Source: Fen-1039 sp963711105
GTDB taxonomy: Bacteria > Chloroflexota > Limnocylindria > Limnocylindrales > CSP1-4
NCBI GenBank assembly: GCA_963711105.1
Contig: CAVQCV010000004.1
Span: forward strand, 372,001 to 436,000
Reading direction: 5' to 3'
Length of the DNA stretch: 64,000 nt
Part shown: piece after piece, positions 37,314 through 44,926 of the stretch
How the letters are laid out: each line of letters begins with the position of its first letter
Position numbering within the stretch: the first letter of the stretch is position 1
The notes under the pieces: generated by a model
What the model was told of the DNA's origin: nothing
Seen by the model: the letters and a program-made list of their open reading frames with translations, nothing else
Databases searched by the model: none
Position numbers and translations under genes: made by a program

Positions 37314-38342
37314 TCAGCCACGGCCCTCCTTTGGTGGTGCCGAAGTGGCGCGGATTACCATCGAAGGCGGAAGTTCGACCGACGGCGGAACCAGGGAACG
37401 ACCGTCGATCTCGTTCAATAGAAGTTGTGCGCCTGCCCGACCCGACTCGAAGAGCTGCTGCCGGATCGTCGTGAGACCGACGTAGTCGGCAGCCTCGATG
37501 TCGTCGTACCCGACAACGGAGACGTCACCCGGAACGTCGAGGCTCAACTCGCGCGCGGCCGAAAGAACTCCGAGAGCCTGGGTGTCGCTGGCCGCGAAGA
37601 TGGCGGTCGGCGGCTCCGAGGCGGTCAGCAGGCGGTGGCCGAGTTCGCGCGCCTCATAGCGGCTGTGGGCGCCGAGGGCGACGAGATCGCTCGGCAGCGG
37701 GACGCCGCGCTGCGCGAGCGCGCGCTCGAACCCCGCGAATCGATCCCGGCCCGAGGTGAAGCCGAACGGGCCCTCGAATTCGTCGCCGACGAAGGCGATC
37801 CTCTTGTGACCGAGATCGAGAAGGTGGCGCGCCGCAAGCTCGCCCCCGGCGACGTCGTCGCCGATCACCCTCGGCAGAGAGCTCAGGGCCGGCGAGTGGA
37901 CGTCGATGATGACGACCGGCAGCGCCGTGGACGCCAGCAAGACGACCTCCTCCTCGACTGGCGGGAGCGAGATCACAAGGAGTCCGTCGGTTCGCTTGGC
38001 GTGGGGCAAGTCGCGCAGGTACTTGTCGCGCTTCTCCGGCGACTCGACGTTGTAGATGACGAGGTCGAACTCGCTGTCGCTCAGGACCGCGTCCACGCCC
38101 CGAAGCCTTTCCGCGGCCTGGGGCCGGGTCAGGAAGGAGATCACGACCGAGACGGTGAGCGTCCGACCCAGGCTCAGCCGGCGGGCGGCATAGCTGGGGG
38201 TGAAAGCCAGGGCGGTCACGGCCTCGCGAACGCGGCCCCTCGTCTGCTCGCTCACGACGCCGCTCTCGTTGAGCACTCGCGACACCGTGGCCACGCTCAC
38301 TCCCGCCGCCCGCGCAACGTCCCAAATCGTCGCAGTGCTCAA
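37314..38342 (-). CDS. LacI-family transcriptional repressor
   Basis: A 342-residue regulator. The N-terminal LacI helix-turn-helix and hinge read TIWDVARAAGVSVATVSRVL and RRLSLGRTLTVSVVI. A periplasmic-binding-protein-like effector domain follows (VIGDDVAGGELAARHLLDLG; SVVGYDDIEAADYVGLTTIR). It should sense the imported sugar or a phosphorylated product. The start is TTG 38340-38342 behind GGAGG. A perfect palindrome lies ~20 bp upstream, so it likely represses itself and the operon it heads. Confidence 0.92.
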   Translation of the reverse strand: MSTATIWDVARAAGVSVATVSRVLNESGVVSEQTRGRVREAVTALAFTPSYAARRLSLGRTLTVSVVISFLTRPQAAERLRGVDAVLSDSEFDLVIYNVESPEKRDKYLRDLPHAKRTDGLLVISLPPVEEEVVLLASTALPVVIIDVHSPALSSLPRVIGDDVAGGELAARHLLDLGHKRIAFVGDEFEGPFGFTSGRDRFAGFERALAQRGVPLPSDLVALGAHSRYEARELGHRLLTASEPPTAIFAASDTQALGVLSAARELSLDVPGDVSVVGYDDIEAADYVGLTTIRQQLFESGRAGAQLLLNEIDGRSLVPPSVELPPSMVIRATSAPPKEGRG

Positions 38343-38358
38343 CCTCCAACCTCCTGCG

Positions 38359-38380
38359 TAACCGGTTACATGTAACCGGT
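38359..38380 (-). promoter_or_regulatory. LacI-type operator
   Basis: ACCGGTTACATGTAACCGGT (38361-38380) is a perfect 20-bp palindrome, and TAACCGGT occurs twice as a direct repeat (38359-38366, 38373-38380). CG-centred TAACCGGTTA is a classic LacI-family half-site pair. It lies just before the repressor gene that heads the sugar operon. Confidence 0.85.
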
Positions 38381-38430
38381 GCCACCCACCTTAGCAGCGG
38401 TGTCAAGACGCCCGATCAGACTCGCCAACA

Positions 38431-38592
38431 GGCGCGACGAACGGCGCCTTCGGCGGCAAGGACGGACGTCAGCCGGGGGACGCCAGTACAGCCGGCTCAG
38501 CCCGACGCTGCCGGTGGGACCGAAGGAGGCTCTCCACCGTCGGACGCACCCGGGCGGGTCAGTGGGGAGCGGCCGCGCTCACCGGCCGGCGC
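38431..38592 (+). repeat. Dispersed repeat, copy 2
   Basis: Second copy of the ~160-bp repeat (GACGGACGTCAGCCGGGGGA, GCTGCCGGTGGGACCG, TCTCCACCGTCGGACG). It lies between the LacI operator and the stop of the PIN toxin gene at 38613. The CGGTGG/CCACCG hairpin is intact. Confidence 0.85.
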
Positions 38593-38612
38593 CGTCGCAT
38601 CTCTGGTTCAGG

Positions 38613-38999
38613 TCAGACGCGGATGACCGCCAGGTTGGCGACGTCAACGAACCCATCGTCCTGCGTCACCACGGGTATGCCATGAGCGATCGCCGTGGCG
38701 GCGATCCAGGAGTCGTTGACGTCCATTCGTCGCCCGGAATCGCGGAGAGCGACGCGCAATCTCGCCCAGGCATCTGCGACCGCCTCATCAACAGGGAGAG
38801 GAGTCAGCCGTAGAACCTCGATCAGGGTGGACAGGCGCTGATCTCGGACGCTGACATCTTCGGCGGCAAGAACCCCGGCTCGGAACTCGCCGATCGTGAT
38901 CGCCGACACGGCGAGTTCGTCTGGGATGGTCGGGACGTCCAGTGGCCGTCCCGCCTCACGCGCAACGAAGAACGATGTATCGGCGAGACCGCGGCTCAT
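38613..38999 (-). CDS. vapC: VapC-like PIN-domain toxin
   Basis: A 128-residue PIN ribonuclease with the acidic residues in order: LADTSFFVARE (Asp7), ITIGEFRAGVL (Glu), DVNDSWIAATA (Asp) and TQDDGFVDV (Asp). Such toxins cut initiator tRNA or rRNA. It overlaps its antitoxin gene by 4 nt. Length and layout are normal, so it may be active. Confidence 0.9.
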   Translation of the reverse strand: MSRGLADTSFFVAREAGRPLDVPTIPDELAVSAITIGEFRAGVLAAEDVSVRDQRLSTLIEVLRLTPLPVDEAVADAWARLRVALRDSGRRMDVNDSWIAATAIAHGIPVVTQDDGFVDVANLAVIRV

Positions 39000-39247
39000 G
39001 GGATGGAGAGGTCGTCCGTCGTGTCAGGCGAGAGCATCGCGAGGTCCGCGAGGACGCCCCGATCGGCTAGTCGACCCTCCAGGCGGGCGAGCAGGTCGTC
39101 GCGCCCGATCCAGGTGGGGCGGCTCGGCAGCGGCACGAGTGCGGCCGCCGGCTGACCGTCAACGGTGATCGTCACGGTCTCTCCGCGCTTGACCTGCGAG
39201 AGCAGGGCCCTGGTGTTGTTGCGAAGCTCACGCGTGCCAACGTTCAT
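38996..39247 (-). CDS. Phd/YefM-type antitoxin of the PIN toxin
   Basis: An 83-residue antitoxin: MNVGTRELRNNTRALLSQVK, then GETVTITVDGQPAAALVPLP is the Phd/YefM DNA-binding fold; the C-terminal half (DDLLARLEGRLADRGVLADL) would wrap the toxin. Its ATG lies 7 nt after a TACCGT box, with a 10-bp palindrome just upstream, so autorepression is likely. Confidence 0.88.
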   Translation of the reverse strand: MNVGTRELRNNTRALLSQVKRGETVTITVDGQPAAALVPLPSRPTWIGRDDLLARLEGRLADRGVLADLAMLSPDTTDDLSIP

Positions 39248-39270
39248 GAGGCACACGGTAGCACATGTGC
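39248..39270 (-). promoter_or_regulatory. Promoter and operator of the PIN/antitoxin operon
   Basis: On the minus strand TACCGT (39255-39260) is 7 nt from the ATG, giving a near-leaderless mRNA. The palindrome GCACATGTGC (39261-39270) adjoins the box on its upstream side, a fitting place for antitoxin binding. Confidence 0.5.
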
Positions 39271-39441
39271 GACACAGAACACCGCCTACCCAGAGATACT
39301 CAATCTGAGCCGGCGGCAACCCATCGCGCGCGACGCGGTTGCCATCAGCGGCGACGCCGGTCGCGACCACGATCGCCTTGGACACGACCGAGGCTCCGGA
39401 GTTGGGCTCAGCATATCGTTGACGGTATATATCGGAAGGGG

Positions 39442-39453
39442 TATCATGCCGCC
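39442..39453 (+). promoter_or_regulatory. -10 box for the HigBA-like pair
   Basis: TATCAT (39442-39447) followed by 6 nt and GTG 39454. There is no Shine-Dalgarno, so the toxin would be read from a leaderless mRNA. Confidence 0.5.
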
Positions 39454-39801
39454 GTGTTCGAGGTCGAGGCTACCGAGCAGTTCAGCGCCTGGTATGACTC
39501 CCTTTCGGAGACCGATCAGGATGCCGTGAACGCGGCGGTCGAAGTCCTCGAACGGCTTGGGCCAGGCCTCGGCAGGCCGCTCGTCGACAACGTGGCGACA
39601 TCGCGCCACCCGAACATGAAGGAGCTCCGGATAGGTTCAATTCGAATGCTCTTCGCGTTCGATCCGCGCCAGGTTGCGATCCTGCTGATCGGCGGCGACA
39701 AGCGCGGAGCCTGGAACGCCTGGTACACGTCGATGGTGCCGAAGGCCGACGATCTATACGACGCATACCTCGAGGAACTTCGGCAGGAGAGACTGATATG
39801 A
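39454..39801 (+). CDS. higB: HigB/Gp49-type toxin
   Basis: A 115-residue RelE-superfamily toxin of the phage-derived Gp49/HigB group: FEVEATEQFSAWYDSLSETD at the start, MKELRIGSIRMLFAFDPRQV and LLIGGDKRGAWNAWYTSMVP in the core. Such toxins cut mRNA on the ribosome. The toxin-first order and ATGA overlap (39798-39801) with an XRE antitoxin are typical of HigBA. Confidence 0.88.
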   Translation: MFEVEATEQFSAWYDSLSETDQDAVNAAVEVLERLGPGLGRPLVDNVATSRHPNMKELRIGSIRMLFAFDPRQVAILLIGGDKRGAWNAWYTSMVPKADDLYDAYLEELRQERLI

Positions 39802-40124
39802 GCGGCCATCGCCCCTGGCGCCAGATTCGACAGGGATATGGAGACACCGAACGCGACGAGCGTCGACTTGCGTTCCAGCGTGGGATCGAGAGCGCCCTTA
39901 GTCTCGCCGAGCTTCGGGAACAGGTCGGCATGACTCAAGCTCAAGTCGCGGAACGCCTCAAGGCCAAGCAGCCGAACGTGTCGCGGCTCGAGCATCAGGA
40001 GGACCTGTACCTGTCCACACTTCAGGAGTACATCGAAGCGCTCGGCGGCGAGCTGGAGGTGGCCGCGGTGTTTCCTGAAGCAAGGATCCCGATCGGGCCA
40101 ATCGCCAGGCACGCCGGGCAATAG
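39798..40124 (+). CDS. higA: XRE-family antitoxin (HigA-like)
   Basis: A 108-residue helix-turn-helix protein: SLAELREQVGMTQAQVAERL, then KQPNVSRLEHQEDLYLSTLQ forms the XRE domain at about 36-90. It should neutralise the HigB-like toxin upstream and repress the pair. Nothing recognisable follows in the next 140 bp except ~20 bp just before 40267 that resemble the end of the DUF5674 gene at 46.4 kb. Confidence 0.88.
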   Translation: MSGHRPWRQIRQGYGDTERDERRLAFQRGIESALSLAELREQVGMTQAQVAERLKAKQPNVSRLEHQEDLYLSTLQEYIEALGGELEVAAVFPEARIPIGPIARHAGQ

Positions 40125-40266
40125 GCTCTCCTGGTGGAAGGTGCGCGCCCTGGCTGAGCGGACGGCCAGCGAACCCCGCTCGATGACCGACCTCGCCGTC
40201 GAGAAGACCCCGGCGAGGGCCGTGCGCTAATGCGCGGATCACCATTGTCGATCGGTCGAGCCGCTC

Positions 40267-40791
40267 ATGGCGCTTCATTCGGATCTGGCCGCCGGTCGGT
40301 GGCGGACCCTGAGCCTGGCCGAACAGCTCGGTAACATCGGGGCCGAAGTGGGGCGCGCAATTCGGGCCAGGGAGGCCGACGATGAGCGCCGCTTCGAGGG
40401 CACCCTCGCTCGGGCCCTGGACCTGTTCGACCTCTCGCTCGACTACCCCCGCTGGCGCGGCCCCAAACTCCGCGAGATCGTCCGGGCCCGCGAAGTCAGC
40501 TGCGACTTCCTCGCCGGCGACAACGCCTACGCCAGCGCCGCGGCATCCCTCGATGCCTACTTCACCGCCTTTGCCCTGCTCGCCCGCCGGGGACGCTTGC
40601 CGCCGGCTCGACGGACGGCGCCTGCCGCGGCAAGGACGGACGTCAGCCGGCGGACGCCAGAAGCTCTTGCTCAGCCCGGCGGTGCCGGTGGGACCGGCAG
40701 AGGCTCGCCACCGTCGGACGGCCGCGACGGCTCAGCGTGGAGGAGCCACGCTCCAAGTCCCCCGATCTGCCGGCCTGTGCTTGCGGCTTGA
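40267..40791 (+). CDS. Conserved helical protein, copy 1 (reads into repeat)
   Basis: The first ~110 residues (MALHSDLAAGRWRTLSLAEQ... FALLARRGR) are nearly identical to the 110-residue protein at 46472-46804. I recognise it as a common uncharacterised all-helical family (LAEQLGNIGAEVGRAIRARE; DPRWRGPKLREI) but know no function. Here the stop codon is lost: where copy 2 has GGGACGGTAG, copy 1 has GGGACGCTTG, so the frame runs ~60 codons into the dispersed repeat. The partner DUF5674 gene is missing upstream, leaving only ~20 bp of similarity. Probably a decaying duplicate. Confidence 0.6.
   Translation: MALHSDLAAGRWRTLSLAEQLGNIGAEVGRAIRAREADDERRFEGTLARALDLFDLSLDYPRWRGPKLREIVRAREVSCDFLAGDNAYASAAASLDAYFTAFALLARRGRLPPARRTAPAAARTDVSRRTPEALAQPGGAGGTGRGSPPSDGRDGSAWRSHAPSPPICRPVLAA
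40603..40757 (+). repeat. Dispersed repeat, copy 3
   Basis: Third copy, directly after the lost stop of the helical-protein duplicate. Blocks GGCTCGACGGACGGCGCCTG, GGCAAGGACGGACGTCAGCC and GTGCCGGTGGGACCGG are shared; the hairpin CGGTGG/CCACCG is present. The rest of the gap to 40938 shows nothing else. Confidence 0.85.
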
Positions 40792-40938
40792 CATGCGGCA
40801 TTGCAGAAACGCGACTCACGAAAGCCGGGGCCCACCATCTCCAGGATTCCCAGGGCGAACCAAAGTTGCTCGCGAGCAATCGGTTCGCGGCATCGTACCC
40901 ACACTCGGTCCCAGCCGTGCGCAAGTGGTACCAGCCAC

Positions 40939-40986
40939 CGTGTGAGAGTGGCATCGGCCGCCGTGTGAGAGTGGTATCGTACGCCT
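40939..40986 (+). promoter_or_regulatory. Two 23-bp direct repeats and -10 box before the AAA ATPase
   Basis: CGTGTGAGAGTGGCATCG (40939-40956) and CGTGTGAGAGTGGTATCG (40962-40979) are direct repeats with a 23-bp period. The second includes the -10 box TATCGT (40975-40980), 6 nt before ATG 40987. This fits a repressor site overlapping a leaderless promoter. Confidence 0.55.
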
Positions 40987-42222
40987 ATGGCGACGACGTA
41001 CCTTGCGCGGCTGGTTGACGCCCAGATCGCGTCACTGCTGAAGGAGCTGCCGGCGATCTTCGTGGCCGGGCCCCGTGCGACTGGCAAGACCACGACCGCG
41101 GCCAGGTATGCTCGGACGATAGTTCACCTCGATCGCGAGGCCGAGGCGGTCGCCTTTCGGGCCGATCCGGATTCGGCGCTTCGAGGCCTGCCCGAGCCGG
41201 TTCTGCTCGACGAGTGGCACCTCGTCCCGGGAGTTCTGGGCGCGATCAAGCGAACCCTGGACGTAGACCCTCGGCCGGGGCGCTTCCTGGTCACCGGTTC
41301 GGTTCGGGCCGACGTGCAGGGAGATCTGTGGCCGGGCACCGGAAGGCTGACCCGCGTGCCCATGTTCGGCCTGACCGTGCGGGAGACGGTTGGCGCCCTC
41401 GGATCTGCGCCGTTTGTCGACCGCGTCGTCGATGGCGATGCGCTCGAGCCCGCGACCGACACGCCCGACCTGCGCGGGTACCTCGAACTGCTCATGACCG
41501 GTGGCTTCCCGGAGCCGGCGCTTCGGCTTGGCCCGGCCGCCCGGATCCACTGGCTCGACAGCTACGTTGAGCACATCCTGAGCCGGGACGCCGAGTTGCT
41601 CGAAGGCGGCAGGGATCCGGTCCGGCTGCGGCGCTATCTGGAAGTCCTGGCGCTCAACAGTGCCGGCATCGTGGACGAGCGCACGATATTCGAGGCGGCG
41701 GGGATCAACCGCAAGACGGCGGCCGCATACCAGAGACTTCTGGCGAACCTGTTCGTCGTCGAGGCCGTGCCTGCCTGGACCAGCAACCGGCTTCAGCGAC
41801 TGACCCTCATGCCCAAGCGCTACGTTCTGGACGCCGCGATTGCCGCCAGCGTGCTCCGCCTCGATGTCGCCGGGGTCATGCGCAACGGCGATGTTCTGGG
41901 CCGCCTGCTGGACACCTTCGTCGCGGCCCAGATCAGAGCCGAGTCGTCCATCTCTGGCTCGCGGCCGCGTCTATACCACGTCCGCCAGCAGCAGGGTCGG
42001 CTCGAGGTCGACCTCCTCGCCGAACTCGGCGGTGGCAAGGTCATAGGTATCGAGGTCAAGGCCAACGCGGCTCCTGTCGCCCATGACGCCCGCCACCTCG
42101 CCGCACTGCGCGATCGACTGGGCGCGGACTTCCTTGCCGGCGTCGTCCTGCACACGGGCCCTCGCGCCTACTCGCTGGGCGATCGCATCGTCGCAGCGCC
42201 GATCAGCACCCTGTGGGCCTGA
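40987..42222 (+). CDS. AAA_14/DUF4143 family ATPase
   Basis: A 411-residue protein of a widespread accessory family. The N-terminal ATPase has Walker A FVAGPRATGKTTTAARYA (residues about 26-43) and Walker B VLLDEWHLVPGVLG. The C-terminal DUF4143 part carries the usual IGIEVKANAAP beta-strand/Lys pattern of a nuclease-like fold near residue 355. Function is uncertain; such genes sit in mobile or toxin-antitoxin-rich regions. A leaderless start at ATG 40987 is likely. Confidence 0.88.
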   Translation: MATTYLARLVDAQIASLLKELPAIFVAGPRATGKTTTAARYARTIVHLDREAEAVAFRADPDSALRGLPEPVLLDEWHLVPGVLGAIKRTLDVDPRPGRFLVTGSVRADVQGDLWPGTGRLTRVPMFGLTVRETVGALGSAPFVDRVVDGDALEPATDTPDLRGYLELLMTGGFPEPALRLGPAARIHWLDSYVEHILSRDAELLEGGRDPVRLRRYLEVLALNSAGIVDERTIFEAAGINRKTAAAYQRLLANLFVVEAVPAWTSNRLQRLTLMPKRYVLDAAIAASVLRLDVAGVMRNGDVLGRLLDTFVAAQIRAESSISGSRPRLYHVRQQQGRLEVDLLAELGGGKVIGIEVKANAAPVAHDARHLAALRDRLGADFLAGVVLHTGPRAYSLGDRIVAAPISTLWA

Positions 42223-42282
42223 CGACAGGCCGATTTCGCGAGAGGACGCGGCACTGAGGCAGACGGTGAACGCCGCTAGCCT

Positions 42283-42354
42283 CCGGCTCGACGGACAGCG
42301 CCTGCGGCGACAAGGGACGGACGTCAGCCGGTGGACGCCATTACAGCTGGCTTA
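42283..42354 (+). repeat. Dispersed repeat, copy 4 (truncated)
   Basis: Only the left ~70 bp are kept (CTCGACGGACAGCGCCTGCG, GGACGGACGTCAGCCGGTGG, ACGCCATTACAGCTGGCT). It ends where RHS-derived sequence begins. Confidence 0.8.
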
Positions 42355-42469
42355 CACCGGCGTCCAGGCCAGATCGACCCGATCGGAGCCGCCCGTGGCG
42401 ACGAAATCGGCGGGCGTGGAGGGAGCCGTCGTGTCGGGCGGAAGCTCGACCGCCGGCAGGTCACGATCG

Positions 42470-42705
42470 TGGCGGCCGAGGGAGCGCTGGTGTTGCCCGC
42501 CAGATCGGTCGCGCTGACCGTGTACGACACGTTGCCCGCGCCGTCCGTCGAGCAGCCCGCGGCCACCTGGACGGGATCGACCGTGGCCGCGGTCAGGCGC
42601 CCGAGGCGGTCGTAGTCATTGTGACTGAGCACACCAACGGGGTTGGTGGACTCGTACGCGCGACCCAGATCGTCGTAGGCGGTGTGAGTCCGCAGGTTGA
42701 CATCG
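42470..42705 (-). pseudogene. RHS/YD-repeat remnant
   Basis: One minus-strand frame keeps YD-repeat wording: HTAYDDLGRAYESTNPVG, HNDYDRLGRLTAATVDP and then GAGNVSYTVSATDLAGNTSA. The flanks are unrelated and there is no start or full repeat array. It is a fragment of a large RHS/wall-associated protein, related in kind to the locus at 54-59 kb. Confidence 0.65.
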
Positions 42706-42752
42706 GCGCCAGTTTCGCCAGCCTTGTGTCGCGGCGCAATCCTCAAGGGCGG

Positions 42753-42798
42753 TTGACTCGTCGGTCTTAGTGCACTCATACTGCACACGTAGTGCACT
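42753..42798 (+). promoter_or_regulatory. Promoter with two AGTGCACT palindromes before the MNT gene
   Basis: TTGACT (42753-42758), 18 bp, CATACT (42777-42782). The 8-bp palindrome AGTGCACT occurs at 42769-42776 and 42791-42798, 22 bp apart (two helical turns) and flanking the -10. This fits autoregulation of the MNT/HEPN operon. Confidence 0.5.
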
Positions 42799-42802
42799 AT
42801 GG

Positions 42803-43423
42803 ATGCACCGCTGCCTATGGACCTTAGACGTGCGCCAGTCCGGACTGTTCGGCACGGCGGCCGCGATGCGGCTGATCGGCCTCTTCTACATCAACCCTGA
42901 GATCTCGTTTCGCCTCATCGAGATCGTCGCGGCTCTGCGCGACTCAGTGAACCGCCGGGCCGCAATCAACACCCTGAACCAGTTGGTGTCCGATGGCTTC
43001 GTCGAGAAGGTCGGCAAAGGTGAAACATCGCGCTACCGGGCCAACCCTCGGTGCTTCGTGTTCGACGAGTTGTCGTCAATCGCGGTCAAGACGCTCGGAG
43101 GCTACGAAGAAATCGTCGAAGAGATCGGTCAAGATCAAAACATCGTGACCGCGGCGATATACGGATCATTCGCCAAAGGTTCGCAGCGTGCCGATTCCGA
43201 CCTCGATCTGGCCCTGGTGGCAACCGATCCAGGGGCCTTGTCGCTCTTTGATCTGCTGGGCAAGATCGAGACGATCGCCGGCCATGCGGGTCGGCAGGTG
43301 AACGCAACTACCTACACCCAAGCTGAGGCCGCCGGTGGGAGTGAATTCCTGAACAAGGTTCTCACCGGCCCGGTCATCTGGCTCAAGGGGGGCGATCGTG
43401 GCTCGCATAACGACGCCGGCTGA
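42803..43423 (+). CDS. Minimal nucleotidyltransferase with winged-helix domain (MNT)
   Basis: About 206 residues. A winged helix-turn-helix at the N-terminus (FRLIEIVAALRDSVNRRAAI; NQLVSDGFVEKVGKGETSRY) precedes a DNA polymerase beta-like nucleotidyltransferase with AAIYGSFAKGSQRADSDLDL, giving the GSxAxG and DxD motifs. In MNT/HEPN toxin-antitoxin pairs MNT is the antitoxin and inactivates HEPN by adding AMP to it. The start is uncertain: ATG 42803 or GTG 42830 (VRQSGLFGTAAAMRL). A fused DNA-binding domain is unusual and could make it the operon repressor too. The HEPN gene lies 130 nt downstream. Confidence 0.82.
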   Translation: MHRCLWTLDVRQSGLFGTAAAMRLIGLFYINPEISFRLIEIVAALRDSVNRRAAINTLNQLVSDGFVEKVGKGETSRYRANPRCFVFDELSSIAVKTLGGYEEIVEEIGQDQNIVTAAIYGSFAKGSQRADSDLDLALVATDPGALSLFDLLGKIETIAGHAGRQVNATTYTQAEAAGGSEFLNKVLTGPVIWLKGGDRGSHNDAG

Positions 43424-43556
43424 CTTTCTGGCGTTCCTGAACCGGGACTCCGCGCGCCTCGACTCCGATTCAGATGAGGACACGTACAGCAGGATCGCCG
43501 CGAACCTGGTCATCGCGTCGGAAGACCTAGACGATGCCCGCCATGCCGTCGCGTGA
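43398..43556 (+). CDS. 52-residue linker protein of the MNT/HEPN operon
   Basis: GTG 43398 with AAGGGGGG upstream starts a 52-residue acidic protein (TPADFLAFLNRDSARLDSDS; SRIAANLVIASEDLDDARHA). It overlaps the MNT gene at its start and the HEPN gene at its end (GTGA 43553-43556). It is too regular in spacing to be chance, but I do not recognise it. It may be a second antitoxin or a truncated part of the HEPN protein. Confidence 0.6.
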   Translation: MARITTPADFLAFLNRDSARLDSDSDEDTYSRIAANLVIASEDLDDARHAVA

Positions 43557-43906
43557 ACCACACGTCGTCAGCCTTGAACAACCTCGAAGAGGCGATGATG
43601 ATTTGCGGCGAGGCGATTGCGTTGGCCCACGGCTACAAGCTCTTGGGATCCGAGGCCGGCTTTCACGCCCGAGCCATCGAGTGCCTCGTGCTCCACACCG
43701 AGGCGTACCAGCCCGGCCTGGGCATCTATGCTCGCCGCTTTCAGGCACTCCGGGCCACTCGCAATGCGATGAAGTACGACCGAACTCCACCCGGCGAGGG
43801 CCAGCTCAAGCAGTACCTTGCCGCGGCGGAGGCGTTCTACGCCGCGTTCAAGGGCATACCGCATCAGGTCCTCGCTGCCCGCCGAGCGAACGAGCGACGA
43901 GCCTGA
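43553..43906 (+). CDS. HEPN-domain protein, probable toxin
   Basis: A 117-residue helical protein of HEPN type: NNLEEAMMICGEAIALAHGY, HARAIECLVLHTEAYQ and LRATRNAMKYDRTPPGEGQL. The last segment holds the RN of the HEPN active site; the usual histidine of RxxxxH is replaced (RNAMKY). In the SAV_6107-like branch that Tyr form is common, as far as I recall. Linked to the MNT gene, it is the likely ribonuclease toxin. Confidence 0.75.
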   Translation: MNHTSSALNNLEEAMMICGEAIALAHGYKLLGSEAGFHARAIECLVLHTEAYQPGLGIYARRFQALRATRNAMKYDRTPPGEGQLKQYLAAAEAFYAAFKGIPHQVLAARRANERRA

Positions 43907-44012
43907 CGAATTGGGGTAACGGCCGCCGGTCCCGACACGCTGGACGACACCACGTTTCCGATTCACAGTCGGGACATCGCCCGTTCAGGCAAATCGAAGG
44001 AAGCCGAGCTCA

Positions 44013-44238
44013 CCCGACCCTCTGATCCGAAGTCCGGTTCCTGTGAGGGTGAGCAGCGACGGTCGATTCGTGCGTGGAACGGCGGCTGTGGCGACGCCGT
44101 TTTCGTCAATTCCGGGGTGAGTCTGGATCCCGCCCCGGAGAGAGTCTTCATCCCATCGCAGAAACCCGGAAGAGTCCGATGCCCTCGGCGAGATCGGCAT
44201 TCATCAGATGCCCACGACGAGATTCAGGGTTGTACGCC
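44013..44238 (+). repeat. Direct repeat A (tRNA-fragment-bearing, ~226 bp)
   Basis: This stretch is clearly homologous to 50186-50410: shared blocks include CGACCCTCTGATCCGAAGTC, GATTCGTGCGTGGA, CCCGCCCCGGAGAGAGTCTT, CCCATCGCAGAAAC, GGAAGAGTCCGATGCCC and a final TTGTACGCC. It opens with the tRNA-derived CTCTGATCCGAAGTCC core and includes two TC(A/C)GATGCCC decamers. No gene fits the 43907-44338 gap otherwise. Confidence 0.8.
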
Positions 44239-44338
44239 TCGACGCTGACGCCCTCGCTCGGAGACGACTACCTGATCACGGGGCGAAAGACAGAGTGTTT
44301 CGGGGGTCGCCAACGGCCGGCAGCTTCTTCCAGCGCAA

Positions 44339-44662
44339 CTACGTGCTGACGACCGTAACGGCGCCCCTGGGCGCGCCGGGCAGAGCCGCCAACACCTTGG
44401 GAACGAGCGCAACGAACTCGGCCAACGTGTTCCGTTGTGGGTGCATGACGATAACGGCCACGTCGTACTTGGACAGGTTCTGCTGGTGTTGGAGGTTTGT
44501 GTCGCCGGTCAGGAAGGCGTCGTAGTCACCGGAGATCCGGGCGAGGAGATCGCCGTTCTTGACGCCCTTCCAACCGAGCCTCTCGACGTGGTCCACATCG
44601 TGGGGTGGCTCGAACGATCGGACCAGGTCGACCGGCAGGTTCTCATCGAGGATAAGCCGCAT
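44339..44662 (-). CDS. DUF5615 PIN-like toxin
   Basis: A 107-residue protein with the DUF5615/Mut7-C-like PIN pattern: MRLILDENLPVDLVRSF (first Asp-Glu), HVERLGWKGVKNGDLLARIS, DAFLTGDTNLQHQQNLSKYD (second acidic cluster) and VAVIVMHPQRN. Such proteins pair with DUF433 antitoxins, here directly upstream with one shared base. Predicted ribonuclease toxin. Confidence 0.88.
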   Translation of the reverse strand: MRLILDENLPVDLVRSFEPPHDVDHVERLGWKGVKNGDLLARISGDYDAFLTGDTNLQHQQNLSKYDVAVIVMHPQRNTLAEFVALVPKVLAALPGAPRGAVTVVST

Positions 44663-44877
44663 TAGGCGACAGCCACGAGCAGATGCTTGATCTCTTCGAG
44701 GGCCTGGGTTGCAACCTCCCGGCTGACGCCGGGGTACTGAGCAAGGAAGTCGTCGAGCGACTGTCCCGCCGCTAGGTAGTCGAGCAGGATCACGACAGGC
44801 ACGCGCGTTCCAGCGAACACGGGAACACCGCCCTGGATGTCTCGGTCTTTCACTATCGCGTGCTGCTGGCCAGCCAT
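44662..44877 (-). CDS. DUF433 antitoxin
   Basis: A 71-residue DUF433 protein: IVKDRDIQGGVPVFAGTRVP, then LLDYLAAGQSLDDFLAQYPG and VSREVATQALEEIKHLL. It has the helix-turn-helix fold of this antitoxin family and sits before DUF5615. GGAGG lies upstream of the ATG. Confidence 0.88.
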   Translation of the reverse strand: MAGQQHAIVKDRDIQGGVPVFAGTRVPVVILLDYLAAGQSLDDFLAQYPGVSREVATQALEEIKHLLVAVA

Positions 44878-44926
44878 GGCTAGACGCCTCCGATCGCCAC
44901 GAGGATGCGCGGCGAGGGGCTGGCCG

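Noticed and set aside
38359..38380. Replication origin or DnaA site
   Set aside because: The palindrome matches LacI operators, heads a lacI gene and has no DnaA boxes or AT-rich unwinding element nearby.
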